Origin: JASHPR01 sp963833885
GTDB lineage: Bacteria; Actinomycetota; Actinomycetes; Streptosporangiales; Streptosporangiaceae
Direction of reading: 5' to 3'
Assembly: GCA_963833885.1 (NCBI GenBank)
Contig: CAWHZU010000019.1
Coordinates: 124,001 to 188,000, forward strand
DNA length: 64,000 nt
In this document: in pieces, positions 29,894-38,077 of the stretch
Numbering within the stretch: position 1 is the first letter of the stretch
Layout of the letters: each line of letters begins with the position of its first letter
The notes under the pieces: model-generated
Told to the model about the DNA's origin: nothing
Database searches by the model: none
Seen by the model: only the letters and a program-made list of their open reading frames with translations
Made by a program: the position numbers and the translations under genes

Positions 29894-31060
29894 GTGCAGC
29901 CACCGGAACTGCTCAACAACGACCCGAACGGCTTCGCCTGGGGGGTGTGGCACGACCGGACGCCCCGGCTGGTCGCCCAGATCCGGGACGCGCATCCGTA
30001 CGGGCCCGCGCAGCGACGGGCCCTCGATGGCCTGCTCCAGGAGATTGCCTCTGGACCGATGCGCCCGCTGGGCCCGCACGCCCACGATCACGCGGCCTGG
30101 TCCGCGTGGGGCGCCGACCACTTCGGCAAGCCCTGGCTCGAGGCGCCGTTCCTCTGGTCTGAGTCGTACTTCTACCGGCGGCTCCTCGACGCGGTCGGGT
30201 TCTTCGGGCCGGGCCCGTGGCGCTGGGTGGACCCGTTCGAGTACCTCAAGGCCGCGGAGCTCAGCGATCCCGGGCTGGAGCCGGACCTGGCCGCCCTGGA
30301 CGATCTGGAGCGCCTGCCCGCCGACGAGCAGCGGCAGGCGAAGCTGCTGGCCTCGCTCTGGGGCAACCGGGCCGATCTGGGCTTCCGCATCGGCGCGGCA
30401 CCGGGGCCGGCCGGGCCGGCGACGGACCGGCTCATCGCCGACGACAGCGCCGGCCTGTGGGCGGCGCTGGGGCCCGGCGCCACCGTGGTCCTGGTCACCG
30501 ACAACGCAGGCCGGGAACTGCTGGCCGACCTGGTCCTCGTCGACCACCTGCTGCACCATCGCCTGGCCGGCGCGGTCACGCTGCACGTCAAGCCAAGTCC
30601 GTACTACGTCTCCGATGCGGTGACGGCCGACGTCGTGACCTGCCTCAGGCGACTGGCCGGAACGGTAGGCAGCCCGCGGGTCGCCGCCGGCCGGGTGCAT
30701 TCGGCGATGGCCGACGGCAGGCTCCGCCTCTGCACGCACGAGTTCTACTGCGCGCCGTGGGATTACCGTCGCATGCCCGCCGACCTGGCCGGTGAGTTCG
30801 CGCAGGCGTCGCTGACCATCCTCAAGGGTGACCTGAACTACCGCCGGCTGGTCGGCGACCGGGCGTGGCCGCCCGACACTCCGTTCGCCGGTGTGGTGGC
30901 CTACTTCCCGGGACCGGTGGCGGTGCTGCGCACGCTCAAGAGCGACGTGGTCACCGGGCTGAGCCCGGCCATGGTCGCCGAACTCGACGCCACCGGCCAG
31001 CCCTGGCGCACCGACGGGAACCACGCCGTCATCCAGGTCGGGCGGCCGGATAACACCTGA
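29894..31060 (+). CDS. ARMT1/DUF89-family damage-control phosphatase
   Basis: 388 residues from a GTG. Family motifs: LWGNRADLGFR, TDNAGRELLADLVLVDHLL (the metal-binding Asp-Asn pair), LHVKPSPYYVSDAV and LTILKGDLNYRRLVGD (the conserved Lys-Gly-Asp loop). DUF89 enzymes are metal-dependent phosphatases that remove damaged or excess sugar phosphates. The length and helical N-terminus match the ARMT1 subfamily. The last 160 nt overlap the tail of an antisense gene (30901-31509). Confidence 0.85.
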   Translation: MQPPELLNNDPNGFAWGVWHDRTPRLVAQIRDAHPYGPAQRRALDGLLQEIASGPMRPLGPHAHDHAAWSAWGADHFGKPWLEAPFLWSESYFYRRLLDAVGFFGPGPWRWVDPFEYLKAAELSDPGLEPDLAALDDLERLPADEQRQAKLLASLWGNRADLGFRIGAAPGPAGPATDRLIADDSAGLWAALGPGATVVLVTDNAGRELLADLVLVDHLLHHRLAGAVTLHVKPSPYYVSDAVTADVVTCLRRLAGTVGSPRVAAGRVHSAMADGRLRLCTHEFYCAPWDYRRMPADLAGEFAQASLTILKGDLNYRRLVGDRAWPPDTPFAGVVAYFPGPVAVLRTLKSDVVTGLSPAMVAELDATGQPWRTDGNHAVIQVGRPDNT

Positions 31061-31509
31061 GCGTTGTCGTCGACCGGGACCGACTGGATCGCGGCGAGCA
31101 ACTCGGTCCAGTAGAAGGCTGCGGTGAAGAACTGCAGCGTGTCGCCCTTCTCGAGCATGAGCTTGCGGTACATCACCATCTTGCCGACGTCGTAGCCGGC
31201 CAGCATCTGCTGCCAGTCCGCGTAGCTGCCGGCCAGCAGGAACACCGCGCCGGGCTCGGCGTCGGCCCGGCTGAGCACCGAGGCTCCCATCACTTCGCCG
31301 CTCTGGAAGTCCAGGGCAAGCGTGTCGCCAACGGCGCCGTCCGGCATGTCCCGCACGCAGAGCGCCAGCCGGCCGGTCACGAACGGCCGGATCATGTTGA
31401 TCCAGTCCCAGAAGTCCTGCAGCTTGCTCGCCTGCCGCTGCTCGCCCGGCCAGGCGTTGAAGACCGCCTGGCACTCCTGCGCCCACGGCTCGGTCATGAA
31501 CATGGCCAT
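30901..31509 (-). CDS. SCP2 sterol-binding-like protein with an antisense run-through tail
   Basis: 202 residues. Residues about 1-148 look like a small SCP2-like lipid-binding domain: FVTGRLALCVRDMPDGA, FLLAGSYADWQQMLAGYDVGKM and KLMLEKGDTLQFFTAAFYW. The remaining 53 residues (from VLSGRPTW) are exactly antisense to the end of the ARMT1-like gene and carry no recognisable domain, so the native stop seems to have been lost. The gene starts 1 nt after the R2lox-like stop (TGACATG) and is co-transcribed with it. It probably carries or presents a fatty-acyl or isoprenoid ligand; inferred from fold and context. Confidence 0.65.
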   Translation of the reverse strand: MAMFMTEPWAQECQAVFNAWPGEQRQASKLQDFWDWINMIRPFVTGRLALCVRDMPDGAVGDTLALDFQSGEVMGASVLSRADAEPGAVFLLAGSYADWQQMLAGYDVGKMVMYRKLMLEKGDTLQFFTAAFYWTELLAAIQSVPVDDNAQVLSGRPTWMTAWFPSVRQGWPVASSSATMAGLSPVTTSLLSVRSTATGPGK

Positions 31510-31510
31510 G

Positions 31511-32470
31511 TCAGCCGCCGGCCAGCGTCGGCTTGGCCATCGACAGCATGTCCTCCATGTCCGGCGGCAGCGACACCCCGACCATGCCGAGCTTGCGGTG
31601 CAGCTGGTTCATGAACAGCTCGGAGACCCGGTCCTCGTCCCAGCCGAGCGGCTCGTAGGCGATGTAGCTCGACCGGGCGGCGCTCATCGTGAGCAGGGTG
31701 CGCAGCGTGTCGTGCAGGTCCTTGACGTAGGCCGGGTCCTCGGCGAGCAGCTCGCGCACAAACCGCAGGCCGGCCTGCACGTGGCGGGCCTCGTCGCGGC
31801 AGGTGGCGGTGAACCCCGTGTAGAAGGTGGGCAGCACCTTGTAGTCCCTGGCGTAGTTGAGGGTGATCTTCATGACCGACAGGGCCAGGACTCCCTCGAT
31901 CCAGATGATGTACGTGGCCGCGTACTTCATCTGCAGGTGCTTGTTGTACGGGTCCCGGCGCAGGTCGTCGGTCAGGTAGGCGAGCAGGCCGAACGGCCCG
32001 ACGAACGTCTCCTGGATGTACGGCCACGACCCGTCGAGCACCGCCATGATGCCGTCGCCTTCCAGGCCGACGACGTCCCGGTAGAACCGGTCGAAGAACA
32101 CGGTGTGCCGCGCCTCATCCTCGAGATGGCTGGTGAGGAAAATCTTGTAGTCCTCGGGAACGCCGAACAGCAGCGGCGCCAGCTCGACCGCGACCTGCCG
32201 CTCGCCGTGATGGAAGCCCGAGGCGATCGACAGGAACGAGTTGCGGGATGCATCGGTCATCCGCTCGGACCAGTCCACCTTGTCCGGGGTGAAGTCGAGC
32301 TCGTTCACGTTCCACCGCTGCCTGAGATACCGGTCGTAGAGGCTGCGGTATCCCGGCAGGCGGGCGGTTGGCACGTGCACGTACTCGAGCACGTCGTCAA
32401 TGTCGGCCCGGCCGAGCGAGGCGAGGTCGAGACTTTCGATACGGTCCAGCGTCTCTTCGGCGATGCTCAC
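31511..32470 (-). CDS. R2-like ligand-binding oxidase (R2lox-type ferritin-like protein)
   Basis: 319 residues with a ribonucleotide-reductase-R2-like helical fold. The six metal ligands are all visible: Glu90 (HHGERQV), Glu119 and His122 (EDEARH), Glu192 (WIEGVLAL), Glu227 and His230 (RDEARH). Compared with the mycobacterial R2lox prototype (Rv0233), the special pair that forms a Val-Tyr ether cross-link is also at the right spacing: Val93 (Glu+3) and Tyr187 (Glu192 minus 5). R2lox proteins hold a Mn/Fe cofactor and a long-chain fatty acid; their reaction in the cell is not known. It forms an operon with the SCP2-like gene, downstream of gnd. Confidence 0.8.
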   Translation of the reverse strand: MSIAEETLDRIESLDLASLGRADIDDVLEYVHVPTARLPGYRSLYDRYLRQRWNVNELDFTPDKVDWSERMTDASRNSFLSIASGFHHGERQVAVELAPLLFGVPEDYKIFLTSHLEDEARHTVFFDRFYRDVVGLEGDGIMAVLDGSWPYIQETFVGPFGLLAYLTDDLRRDPYNKHLQMKYAATYIIWIEGVLALSVMKITLNYARDYKVLPTFYTGFTATCRDEARHVQAGLRFVRELLAEDPAYVKDLHDTLRTLLTMSAARSSYIAYEPLGWDEDRVSELFMNQLHRKLGMVGVSLPPDMEDMLSMAKPTLAGG

Positions 32471-32524
32471 ACGACTCTCCCCGCTTTATCCAGCACCGCA
32501 CCAGAATGCGGTTCTGTTTCCAGA

Positions 32525-33568
32525 TTAACTCTGGGCGGGCTTCTCGTCGTGACCCCCGAACTGCTTGCGCATCGCGGACAGCGCCTTGTCGGCGAACAGG
32601 TCGAGCTGGCGGGAGGAGAACCGCGAGTACAGCGCGTTGGTGAGGACCGGCGTGGGCACGCCCTCCTCGATCGCCGCGATCGACGTCCAGCGCCCCTCGC
32701 CGGAGTCAGAGACCCGGCCGGAGAAGTTCTCCAGGTCCGGCGACTCGTACAGCGAGATGGCCAGCAGGTCGAGCAGCCAGGACCCGATCACGCTGCCCCG
32801 CCGCCACACCTCGGAGACCGAGGTGGTGTCGATGTCGTACTTGTAGTACTCGGGGTGCTCCAGCGGGGCCGTCTCCGCGTCGGAGTCCTGCTTGCGGGTG
32901 CCGATGTCGGCGTTGTGCAGCACGTTCAGCCCCTCGGCCAGGGCCGCCATCATGCCGTACTCGATCCCGTTGTGGATCATCTTGACGAAGTGCCCGGCCC
33001 CGTTGGTACCGCAGTGCAGCCAGCCCTCCTCGCAGGTGGCGGGCTCGCCGGTGCGGCCGGGCGTGCGCGGGGCCGTGTCGATCCCCGGCGCGAGCGAGGC
33101 GAACAGCGGCGCCAGGTGCGCCACCGCGTCGTCGTCGCCGCCGATCATGAGGCAGTAGCCGCGGTCCAGGCCCCAGACCCCGCCGCTGGTCCCGCAGTCG
33201 ACCAGGCGGACGCCGTGCTCGTCGGCCAGCCTCTTGCTGCGCGCGATGTCGTCGCGGTAGTAGGAGTTGCCGCCGTCGATGATGATGTCGCCCGGCTCCA
33301 TCCGCTTGGCGAGCTCGTTGATCGTGTTCCCGGTGATGTCACCGGCCGGCACCATCACCCAGGCCGACCTCGGCTTGGTCAGCTTGGCGACGAAGTCGTC
33401 CAGGGAGGAGGTCCCGGTCGCACCCTCGCTGGAAAGCTGCTGCACCGGGCCGGGGCTCCGGTCGTAGACCACGCACTGATGACCGTCGCGCATGAGCCTG
33501 CGGACGATGTTGGCCCCCATCCGGCCGAGACCCACCATGCCGAGCTGCCTGATCTCAGTGGCTGGCAT
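32525..33568 (-). CDS. gnd: 6-phosphogluconate dehydrogenase, decarboxylating (short type)
   Basis: 347 residues: nucleotide site GMVGLGRMGANIVRRL, then IIDGGNSYYRDD, DCGTSGGVWGLDRGYC and the catalytic HFVKMIHNGIEYGMM with the conserved Lys and the Asn-Gly pair. It oxidises and decarboxylates 6-phosphogluconate to ribulose 5-phosphate, making reduced cofactor in the cytoplasm. The length fits the short GntZ-like class rather than the 470-residue form. It follows zwf by 9 nt, so the two oxidative pentose-phosphate steps are one transcript. Confidence 0.95.
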   Translation of the reverse strand: MPATEIRQLGMVGLGRMGANIVRRLMRDGHQCVVYDRSPGPVQQLSSEGATGTSSLDDFVAKLTKPRSAWVMVPAGDITGNTINELAKRMEPGDIIIDGGNSYYRDDIARSKRLADEHGVRLVDCGTSGGVWGLDRGYCLMIGGDDDAVAHLAPLFASLAPGIDTAPRTPGRTGEPATCEEGWLHCGTNGAGHFVKMIHNGIEYGMMAALAEGLNVLHNADIGTRKQDSDAETAPLEHPEYYKYDIDTTSVSEVWRRGSVIGSWLLDLLAISLYESPDLENFSGRVSDSGEGRWTSIAAIEEGVPTPVLTNALYSRFSSRQLDLFADKALSAMRKQFGGHDEKPAQS

Positions 33569-33577
33569 CTGTTCTCC

Positions 33578-34990
33578 CTAGTCTGAGTTGTTTTTGGGCA
33601 GCCACGGCTGGTGCCAATCGGCGTGCCCGCGAACCAGCTTGGTGGCCCCCTCGGGCCCCCAGGATCCCTTGGCGTACGGTTCCACCGGCGGCGGGTTGTC
33701 GATCAGCGGCTGAACTATCCGCCAGGTCTCCTCGACGCCGTCCTCGCGAGTGAACAGATGGTCGTCGCCGACCATCGCGTCGTGCAGCAGCCGTTCGTAT
33801 GGCTCCAGCGGGACGCCGAGCTCCTCGGCGAAGGTCACGTCGAGGTGCACCGGCTGCCACATGCGCTGGCCGATCCCCCGAGACGCGAGCACGATCCGCA
33901 TCCCAGAGTCCGGATCGATCCGCAGTATGACCTGGTTCGGCTCGCAGCTCGTAACCTTGCCGATGAACTGGAGCGGCGGGGGCCGCCGGAACACCAGGCG
34001 CACCTCGGTCGCCCGGGCAGCCAGTGCCTTGCCCGCCCTGATGTAGAACGGCACGCCGGACCAGCGCCAGTTGTTCACCTCCAGCCGCAGCGCGGCGAAG
34101 GTCTCGGTGGTCGACCCCTTGGCCACCCCGGGCACGTCCAGGTAACCGTCGTACTGGCCTCGCACGTACTGGTCCGGGTCGGCATCCGGTATGGAGCGGA
34201 AGACCTCGGCCTTCTTGTCCCGCAGGTCGTTGGCGCTGGAACCGACCGGCGGCTCCATCGCGATCAGCGCCAGCACCTGCATCAGGTGGTTCTGCACCAC
34301 GTCGCGCAGCGCGCCCACCGGATCGTAGAAGCTGCCCCGGTCGTCCACCCCGAAGTCCTCGGCCATCGTGATCTGCACGCAGGAGACGTAGCTGCGGTTC
34401 CACACCGGCTCGAGCAGCTCGTTGGCGAACCGGATGTACTGGATGTCGAGCACCGGCTCCTTGCCGAGGAAGTGGTCGATCCGCAGAATCTGGTCCTCGG
34501 CCAGGTACTTGCTCAGGTCGGCGTTGAGCTGGCGCGCCGAGGCCAGGTCATGCCCGAACGGCTTCTCCACCGCCACCTTGGCACCCTTGGTGAGCCCGGC
34601 CTTGCCCAGTTCCTCGACCACCGGAGCGAACAGGTTCGGCGGGATCTCCAGGTAGATCAGCGGATGCTCGACGCCGGACAGCTCCTTGCCCAGCCGCTTG
34701 TACAGGCCCTCGTCCGAGAAATCTCCGCTCAGGTACGACATCCGGCCGGCCAGCCGCTTGAAGATTGCCTCGTCGATCTTCTCCCCGGTGTCCTCGATCG
34801 ACTGCCGGGCGCGTTCGATCAGCTGCTCCTTCGACCAGTCCTGCCTGGCGACGGCGATGACCTTTTTGGCCATGCGGTTACGGGCCTCAAGCCGGTACAG
34901 GGCCCGGAACGTCTGCTTCTTCGCCAGGTCCCCGGTGATACCAAAAATGACGAGCGCACCCGCCTGTGGTGCCTTTTCCCGTGCGTCCAC
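33578..34990 (-). CDS. zwf: Glucose-6-phosphate 1-dehydrogenase
   Basis: 470 residues, close to the usual length. Dinucleotide motif VIFGITGDLAKKQTFRALY, the catalytic signature RIDHFLGKEPV, VEKPFGHDLASA and PLEPYERLLHDAM. It oxidises glucose 6-phosphate to 6-phosphogluconolactone with NADP(H). The ATG is preceded by AGGAGG. gnd follows, then the R2lox pair; genes often beside zwf in actinobacteria (opcA, tal, tkt, pgl) are not adjacent, so this is a secondary-type zwf-gnd module. Confidence 0.96.
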   Translation of the reverse strand: MDAREKAPQAGALVIFGITGDLAKKQTFRALYRLEARNRMAKKVIAVARQDWSKEQLIERARQSIEDTGEKIDEAIFKRLAGRMSYLSGDFSDEGLYKRLGKELSGVEHPLIYLEIPPNLFAPVVEELGKAGLTKGAKVAVEKPFGHDLASARQLNADLSKYLAEDQILRIDHFLGKEPVLDIQYIRFANELLEPVWNRSYVSCVQITMAEDFGVDDRGSFYDPVGALRDVVQNHLMQVLALIAMEPPVGSSANDLRDKKAEVFRSIPDADPDQYVRGQYDGYLDVPGVAKGSTTETFAALRLEVNNWRWSGVPFYIRAGKALAARATEVRLVFRRPPPLQFIGKVTSCEPNQVILRIDPDSGMRIVLASRGIGQRMWQPVHLDVTFAEELGVPLEPYERLLHDAMVGDDHLFTREDGVEETWRIVQPLIDNPPPVEPYAKGSWGPEGATKLVRGHADWHQPWLPKNNSD

Positions 34991-35083
34991 GATGTTCCTC
35001 CTACCCGGAAAATGGCGCTGACCGACAGGCGTCGTTAGCCTGCTCGACGCTACACCGCCCGGCTCAATGAAAGGTGGCCAGGG

Positions 35084-36625
35084 CTAAGGGGTACGGAGCC
35101 TGGCGAATATTTCGGGGCCCTGGGCCTGCAGCCGCCGCTGGGCCCGCAGCACGCTGTAGCGGCACAGCCAAGCGGCCCAGGCCAGGCCGGCCGGAACGGC
35201 CAGCCAGCGCAGCGCCAGGCTGTGGCCGGCCGCCCCGGCGACCAGCAGCGCGGCGGCCGGGAAGAGGGTGACCGCCGGGATCACGATCAGCGCCAGGTGG
35301 GTCTTGAGAACCCGCGCGGGGGTGGGGCCGCCATCGGCGTCCGGGGCATTGACCGAGACGACGCCGGTCAGCGCTAGCAGCCCAGCCGAGCCGATAACCA
35401 AGGCCGGCTCGCCGGCCAGCACCCATGGCCAGGACCAGGTCTGGCCGCTGATCGCGGTGAACACGATGGTGATCAGCAGGCCGGCCGGGCCGACCACGAG
35501 GAACCAGGCCCAGACGCGGCCGCGGACGTCGGGGCGCTCCGCGCCGGGCACGACCAGGGTGAGCCAGAGCGACGTGCCGTCGTCCCCGTAGAAGTTCGTG
35601 AAACAGGCCGCGGCGATGACGGTGAACAGCAGGCCGGCGAACGGCAGGCCCTCGGTCTTGCCGCCGAGCGCGGAGATGACGCCGACCAGCACCCCCACCA
35701 GGAACGAGATCATCAGCATCACGCTGCGCAGCACCGACCGCGAGTACATGCGCAGTTCCTTGCCGATCACCGCGCCGAGCGGCGTGAGCGGCAGCACCGG
35801 CTCCCTGGCGACGGCCGCGCCGTGCGTCCGCTGCCGCCCGCCGCGGGCCGACATCGTCAGGCGGCGGGCCAGCAGCGGCGGCCACGCCAGCACGAGCGCG
35901 CCGATCGCCGCGGCGAGCCCGCCGAGCGCGAGCGCCACCAGGCCCCAGTCGGAGCGGCCGGCGGCGTCCACGGCCACCGCGCCCCAGCCGGACGGGAGGA
36001 TCCTGACCACGGCGGCCAGCACCGGCGAGTGACCGTCGGTGAGCCGCTTGGCGATCAGCGGCACCAGCCCCGACGCCAGCGATAGCAGCGTGATGGTCAG
36101 CGCGAGCAGGACCGTGCCGAAATCCCGGCCGCGCCGGGAGCTGATCGTCGGGCCGAACGCCGCGACCGCGACCGTCGAGGCAACCACGGCGAGCACGAGA
36201 TCGAGCGCCGTTGCGACCACCCCGGTGAGCGCGGCTGCCGCACCCGACCGGGCGCCGAGCGCGATCAGCGCGGCGAACGCGATCAGGCTGAACACCAGGG
36301 AGACGTTCGCGAAGGCGGCGCCGAGCATGGCGTGCGCCAGCCGTCTGGCCGGAATCGGCAGCAGCTTGAAGTAGTCCATCCGCAGCGCGGCGTCGTCGCC
36401 GGTCAGCAGCGGACCCGCGATCCAGCCGAGCAGCCAGCCGAGACTGAGGGTCGCCACCACATCGGCCCCGGCTCCCGGGTACCGGTAGTGCACCAAGCCG
36501 GCCAGCAGCGTGGTCACCGCGAGCAGCGTTACGAGCAGGGCCAGCAGCAGGATGCCGATCCAGCGCCTGCCCGAGGTGGCCCGCCGCATGATCGCGGCAC
36601 GCATCTGGATCAGGACGCGAGCCAC
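35084..36625 (-). CDS. Large ABC exporter permease
   Basis: 513 residues with about twelve hydrophobic segments spread along the chain (for example about 25-45, 57-75, 105-170, 185-210, 300-345, 365-390, 455-480). Charged cytoplasmic loops include SARGGRQRTHGAAVAREP. GTG start; the gene overlaps the end of its ATPase by 16 nt. Together with the ATPase and TetR it forms one operon. The substrate is unknown; the TetR control suggests a toxic compound. Confidence 0.8.
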   Translation of the reverse strand: MARVLIQMRAAIMRRATSGRRWIGILLLALLVTLLAVTTLLAGLVHYRYPGAGADVVATLSLGWLLGWIAGPLLTGDDAALRMDYFKLLPIPARRLAHAMLGAAFANVSLVFSLIAFAALIALGARSGAAAALTGVVATALDLVLAVVASTVAVAAFGPTISSRRGRDFGTVLLALTITLLSLASGLVPLIAKRLTDGHSPVLAAVVRILPSGWGAVAVDAAGRSDWGLVALALGGLAAAIGALVLAWPPLLARRLTMSARGGRQRTHGAAVAREPVLPLTPLGAVIGKELRMYSRSVLRSVMLMISFLVGVLVGVISALGGKTEGLPFAGLLFTVIAAACFTNFYGDDGTSLWLTLVVPGAERPDVRGRVWAWFLVVGPAGLLITIVFTAISGQTWSWPWVLAGEPALVIGSAGLLALTGVVSVNAPDADGGPTPARVLKTHLALIVIPAVTLFPAAALLVAGAAGHSLALRWLAVPAGLAWAAWLCRYSVLRAQRRLQAQGPEIFARLRTP

Positions 36626-37389
36626 GACAGCCCTTCGGCGCCGCCGGCCCGCGCGCCGACGATGTGCACAAACGCGTCCTCGAGCGGCTGGCCGCCGCGC
36701 ACCTCATCCAGCGGCCCGCTGGCCACGACCTTGCCCTTGGCGATGACCGAGACGCGGTCGCAGAGCCGCTCGACCAGCGGCATCACGTGGCTGGAGAAGA
36801 TGACCGAGCCGCCGGCCGCCACGAACCGCTGCAGAATGGTCCGGATCGTCGCCGCCGACACCGGGTCGACCGCCTCGAACGGCTCGTCGAGCACGAGCAG
36901 CTTCGGGCTGTGCAGCAGCGCCGTGGCCAGCGTGATCTTCTTCCGCATGCCGGTCGAGTAGTCGACCACCGGGGTTCCTTCGGCGCCGTCCAGTTCGAGC
37001 ACCCGGAGCAGTTCGTCCGCGCGCTGCAGCACCACCTCACGGGACATCCCGCGCAGCAGGCCCAGGTAGAGCAGGATCTCGCGGCCGCTCAGCCGGTCCG
37101 GCAGGGCCAGGCCATCCGGCAGCACGCCGATCAGCGCCTTCGCGGCGACCGGGTCGGCCCACACGTCCCGGCCGAAGATCGCCGCCGTGCCGCTGTCGGG
37201 GCGCAGCAGGCCCACGGCCATCGACAAAGAGGTGGTCTTGCCCGCGCCGTTCGGGCCGACCAGTCCGAAGAACGAGCCCGGGGGGACAACGAGGTCGATG
37301 TGGTCGACGGCGACGTTCTCGCCGAACCGCTTGGTCAGCCCGGCAAACTCCAGCGCCGGAACGCTCCCCCAGCTAGTCACCCCGGTCAT
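36610..37389 (-). CDS. ABC transporter ATPase
   Basis: 259 residues. Walker A GPNGAGKTTSLSMAVGLL, signature-equivalent YSTGMRKKITLA, Walker B LLVLDEPFEAVDP and switch His in SSHVMPLVERL. The D-loop reads EAVDP. It energises the permease at 35084-36625. Its ATG overlaps the TetR stop (ATGA). Confidence 0.93.
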   Translation of the reverse strand: MTGVTSWGSVPALEFAGLTKRFGENVAVDHIDLVVPPGSFFGLVGPNGAGKTTSLSMAVGLLRPDSGTAAIFGRDVWADPVAAKALIGVLPDGLALPDRLSGREILLYLGLLRGMSREVVLQRADELLRVLELDGAEGTPVVDYSTGMRKKITLATALLHSPKLLVLDEPFEAVDPVSAATIRTILQRFVAAGGSVIFSSHVMPLVERLCDRVSVIAKGKVVASGPLDEVRGGQPLEDAFVHIVGARAGGAEGLSWLAS

Positions 37390-37988
37390 GAGCTGACCAG
37401 CGGCAGGAAGATCTCGTCGACGATCGACGTGATCCGTGCGGGTTTCACCGGTTCGAGGTTCATCAGCAGGTCGTGGCGCACCAGGTCGAATGGCATGGTG
37501 AGCACGGCGGACGGGATGCGCTCCAGGTCGATTTCGCCGCGGTCATGGGCGCGCCGGTAGATGATCTGGTCGCCCCGGATTCGCTGGTCGCCGAACAGCT
37601 TCTCGCGTGCCTGCGCGGGAGTCAGGCCGGTGCTGGCCAGCAGCCCGGAGAAACCGGCGGCCGCGGCGACGGCCATGAAGGTGGCCCGGGCCCTGCTCAT
37701 GGAGGTCAGCAGGGCGAGCAGGTCGCCGCGCAGGGTGCCGGTGTCGGGGATCTCAACCGGGTGGGCCTGGCCGTAGTGCTCGATCGCGGCGAAGACGAGC
37801 TGATCCTTGTTAGCCCAGCGGCGGTAGAGCACGGCGACGCCGGTTTGACCCCGCGCGGCGACGGACTCCATCGTCAGGTCGGCGAAACCAACCTCGACCA
37901 GCTCGTTCCACGCCGCGTCGAGCAGCGCGGATTCGAGCTGTGGGCCGCGACGGCGGCGGCGGACGCGGGTTGGTGCGGGTGTGGCCAC
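37386..37988 (-). CDS. TetR-family regulator heading the ABC operon
   Basis: 200 residues: basic start RVRRRRRGPQLESALLDAAWNEL, helix-turn-helix DLTMESVAARGQTGVAVLYRRW and a ligand-binding C-terminal half (TetR_C-type, PFDLVRHDLLMNLEPV). It is upstream of and coupled to the ABC exporter, and divergent from an MFS exporter gene across an 89-bp gap with an inverted repeat, so it probably represses both. Confidence 0.9.
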   Translation of the reverse strand: MATPAPTRVRRRRRGPQLESALLDAAWNELVEVGFADLTMESVAARGQTGVAVLYRRWANKDQLVFAAIEHYGQAHPVEIPDTGTLRGDLLALLTSMSRARATFMAVAAAAGFSGLLASTGLTPAQAREKLFGDQRIRGDQIIYRRAHDRGEIDLERIPSAVLTMPFDLVRHDLLMNLEPVKPARITSIVDEIFLPLVSS

Positions 37989-38002
37989 GGCTCCAGATTA
38001 GA

Positions 38003-38027
38003 GAGGTTTGCATTCCTTAGCAACCTC
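38003..38027. promoter_or_regulatory. Imperfect inverted repeat between TetR and MFS genes
   Basis: GAGGTTTG at 38003-38010 faces CAACCTC at 38021-38027. It lies in the AT-richer divergent gap before the TetR start. It is a plausible TetR operator controlling both the TetR-ABC and MFS units; the arms differ by one base, so the call is tentative. Confidence 0.4.
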
Positions 38028-38077
38028 GCGTACGTTCCATAAGAGATGTTTACCACTCTTAACTGAGGCAGGAACCG

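Noticed and set aside
29648..31486. A 612-codon minus-strand frame opposite the ARMT1-like gene
   Set aside because: Arg/Gln/Val-rich shadow with no motif; the plus strand encodes conserved DUF89 motifs.
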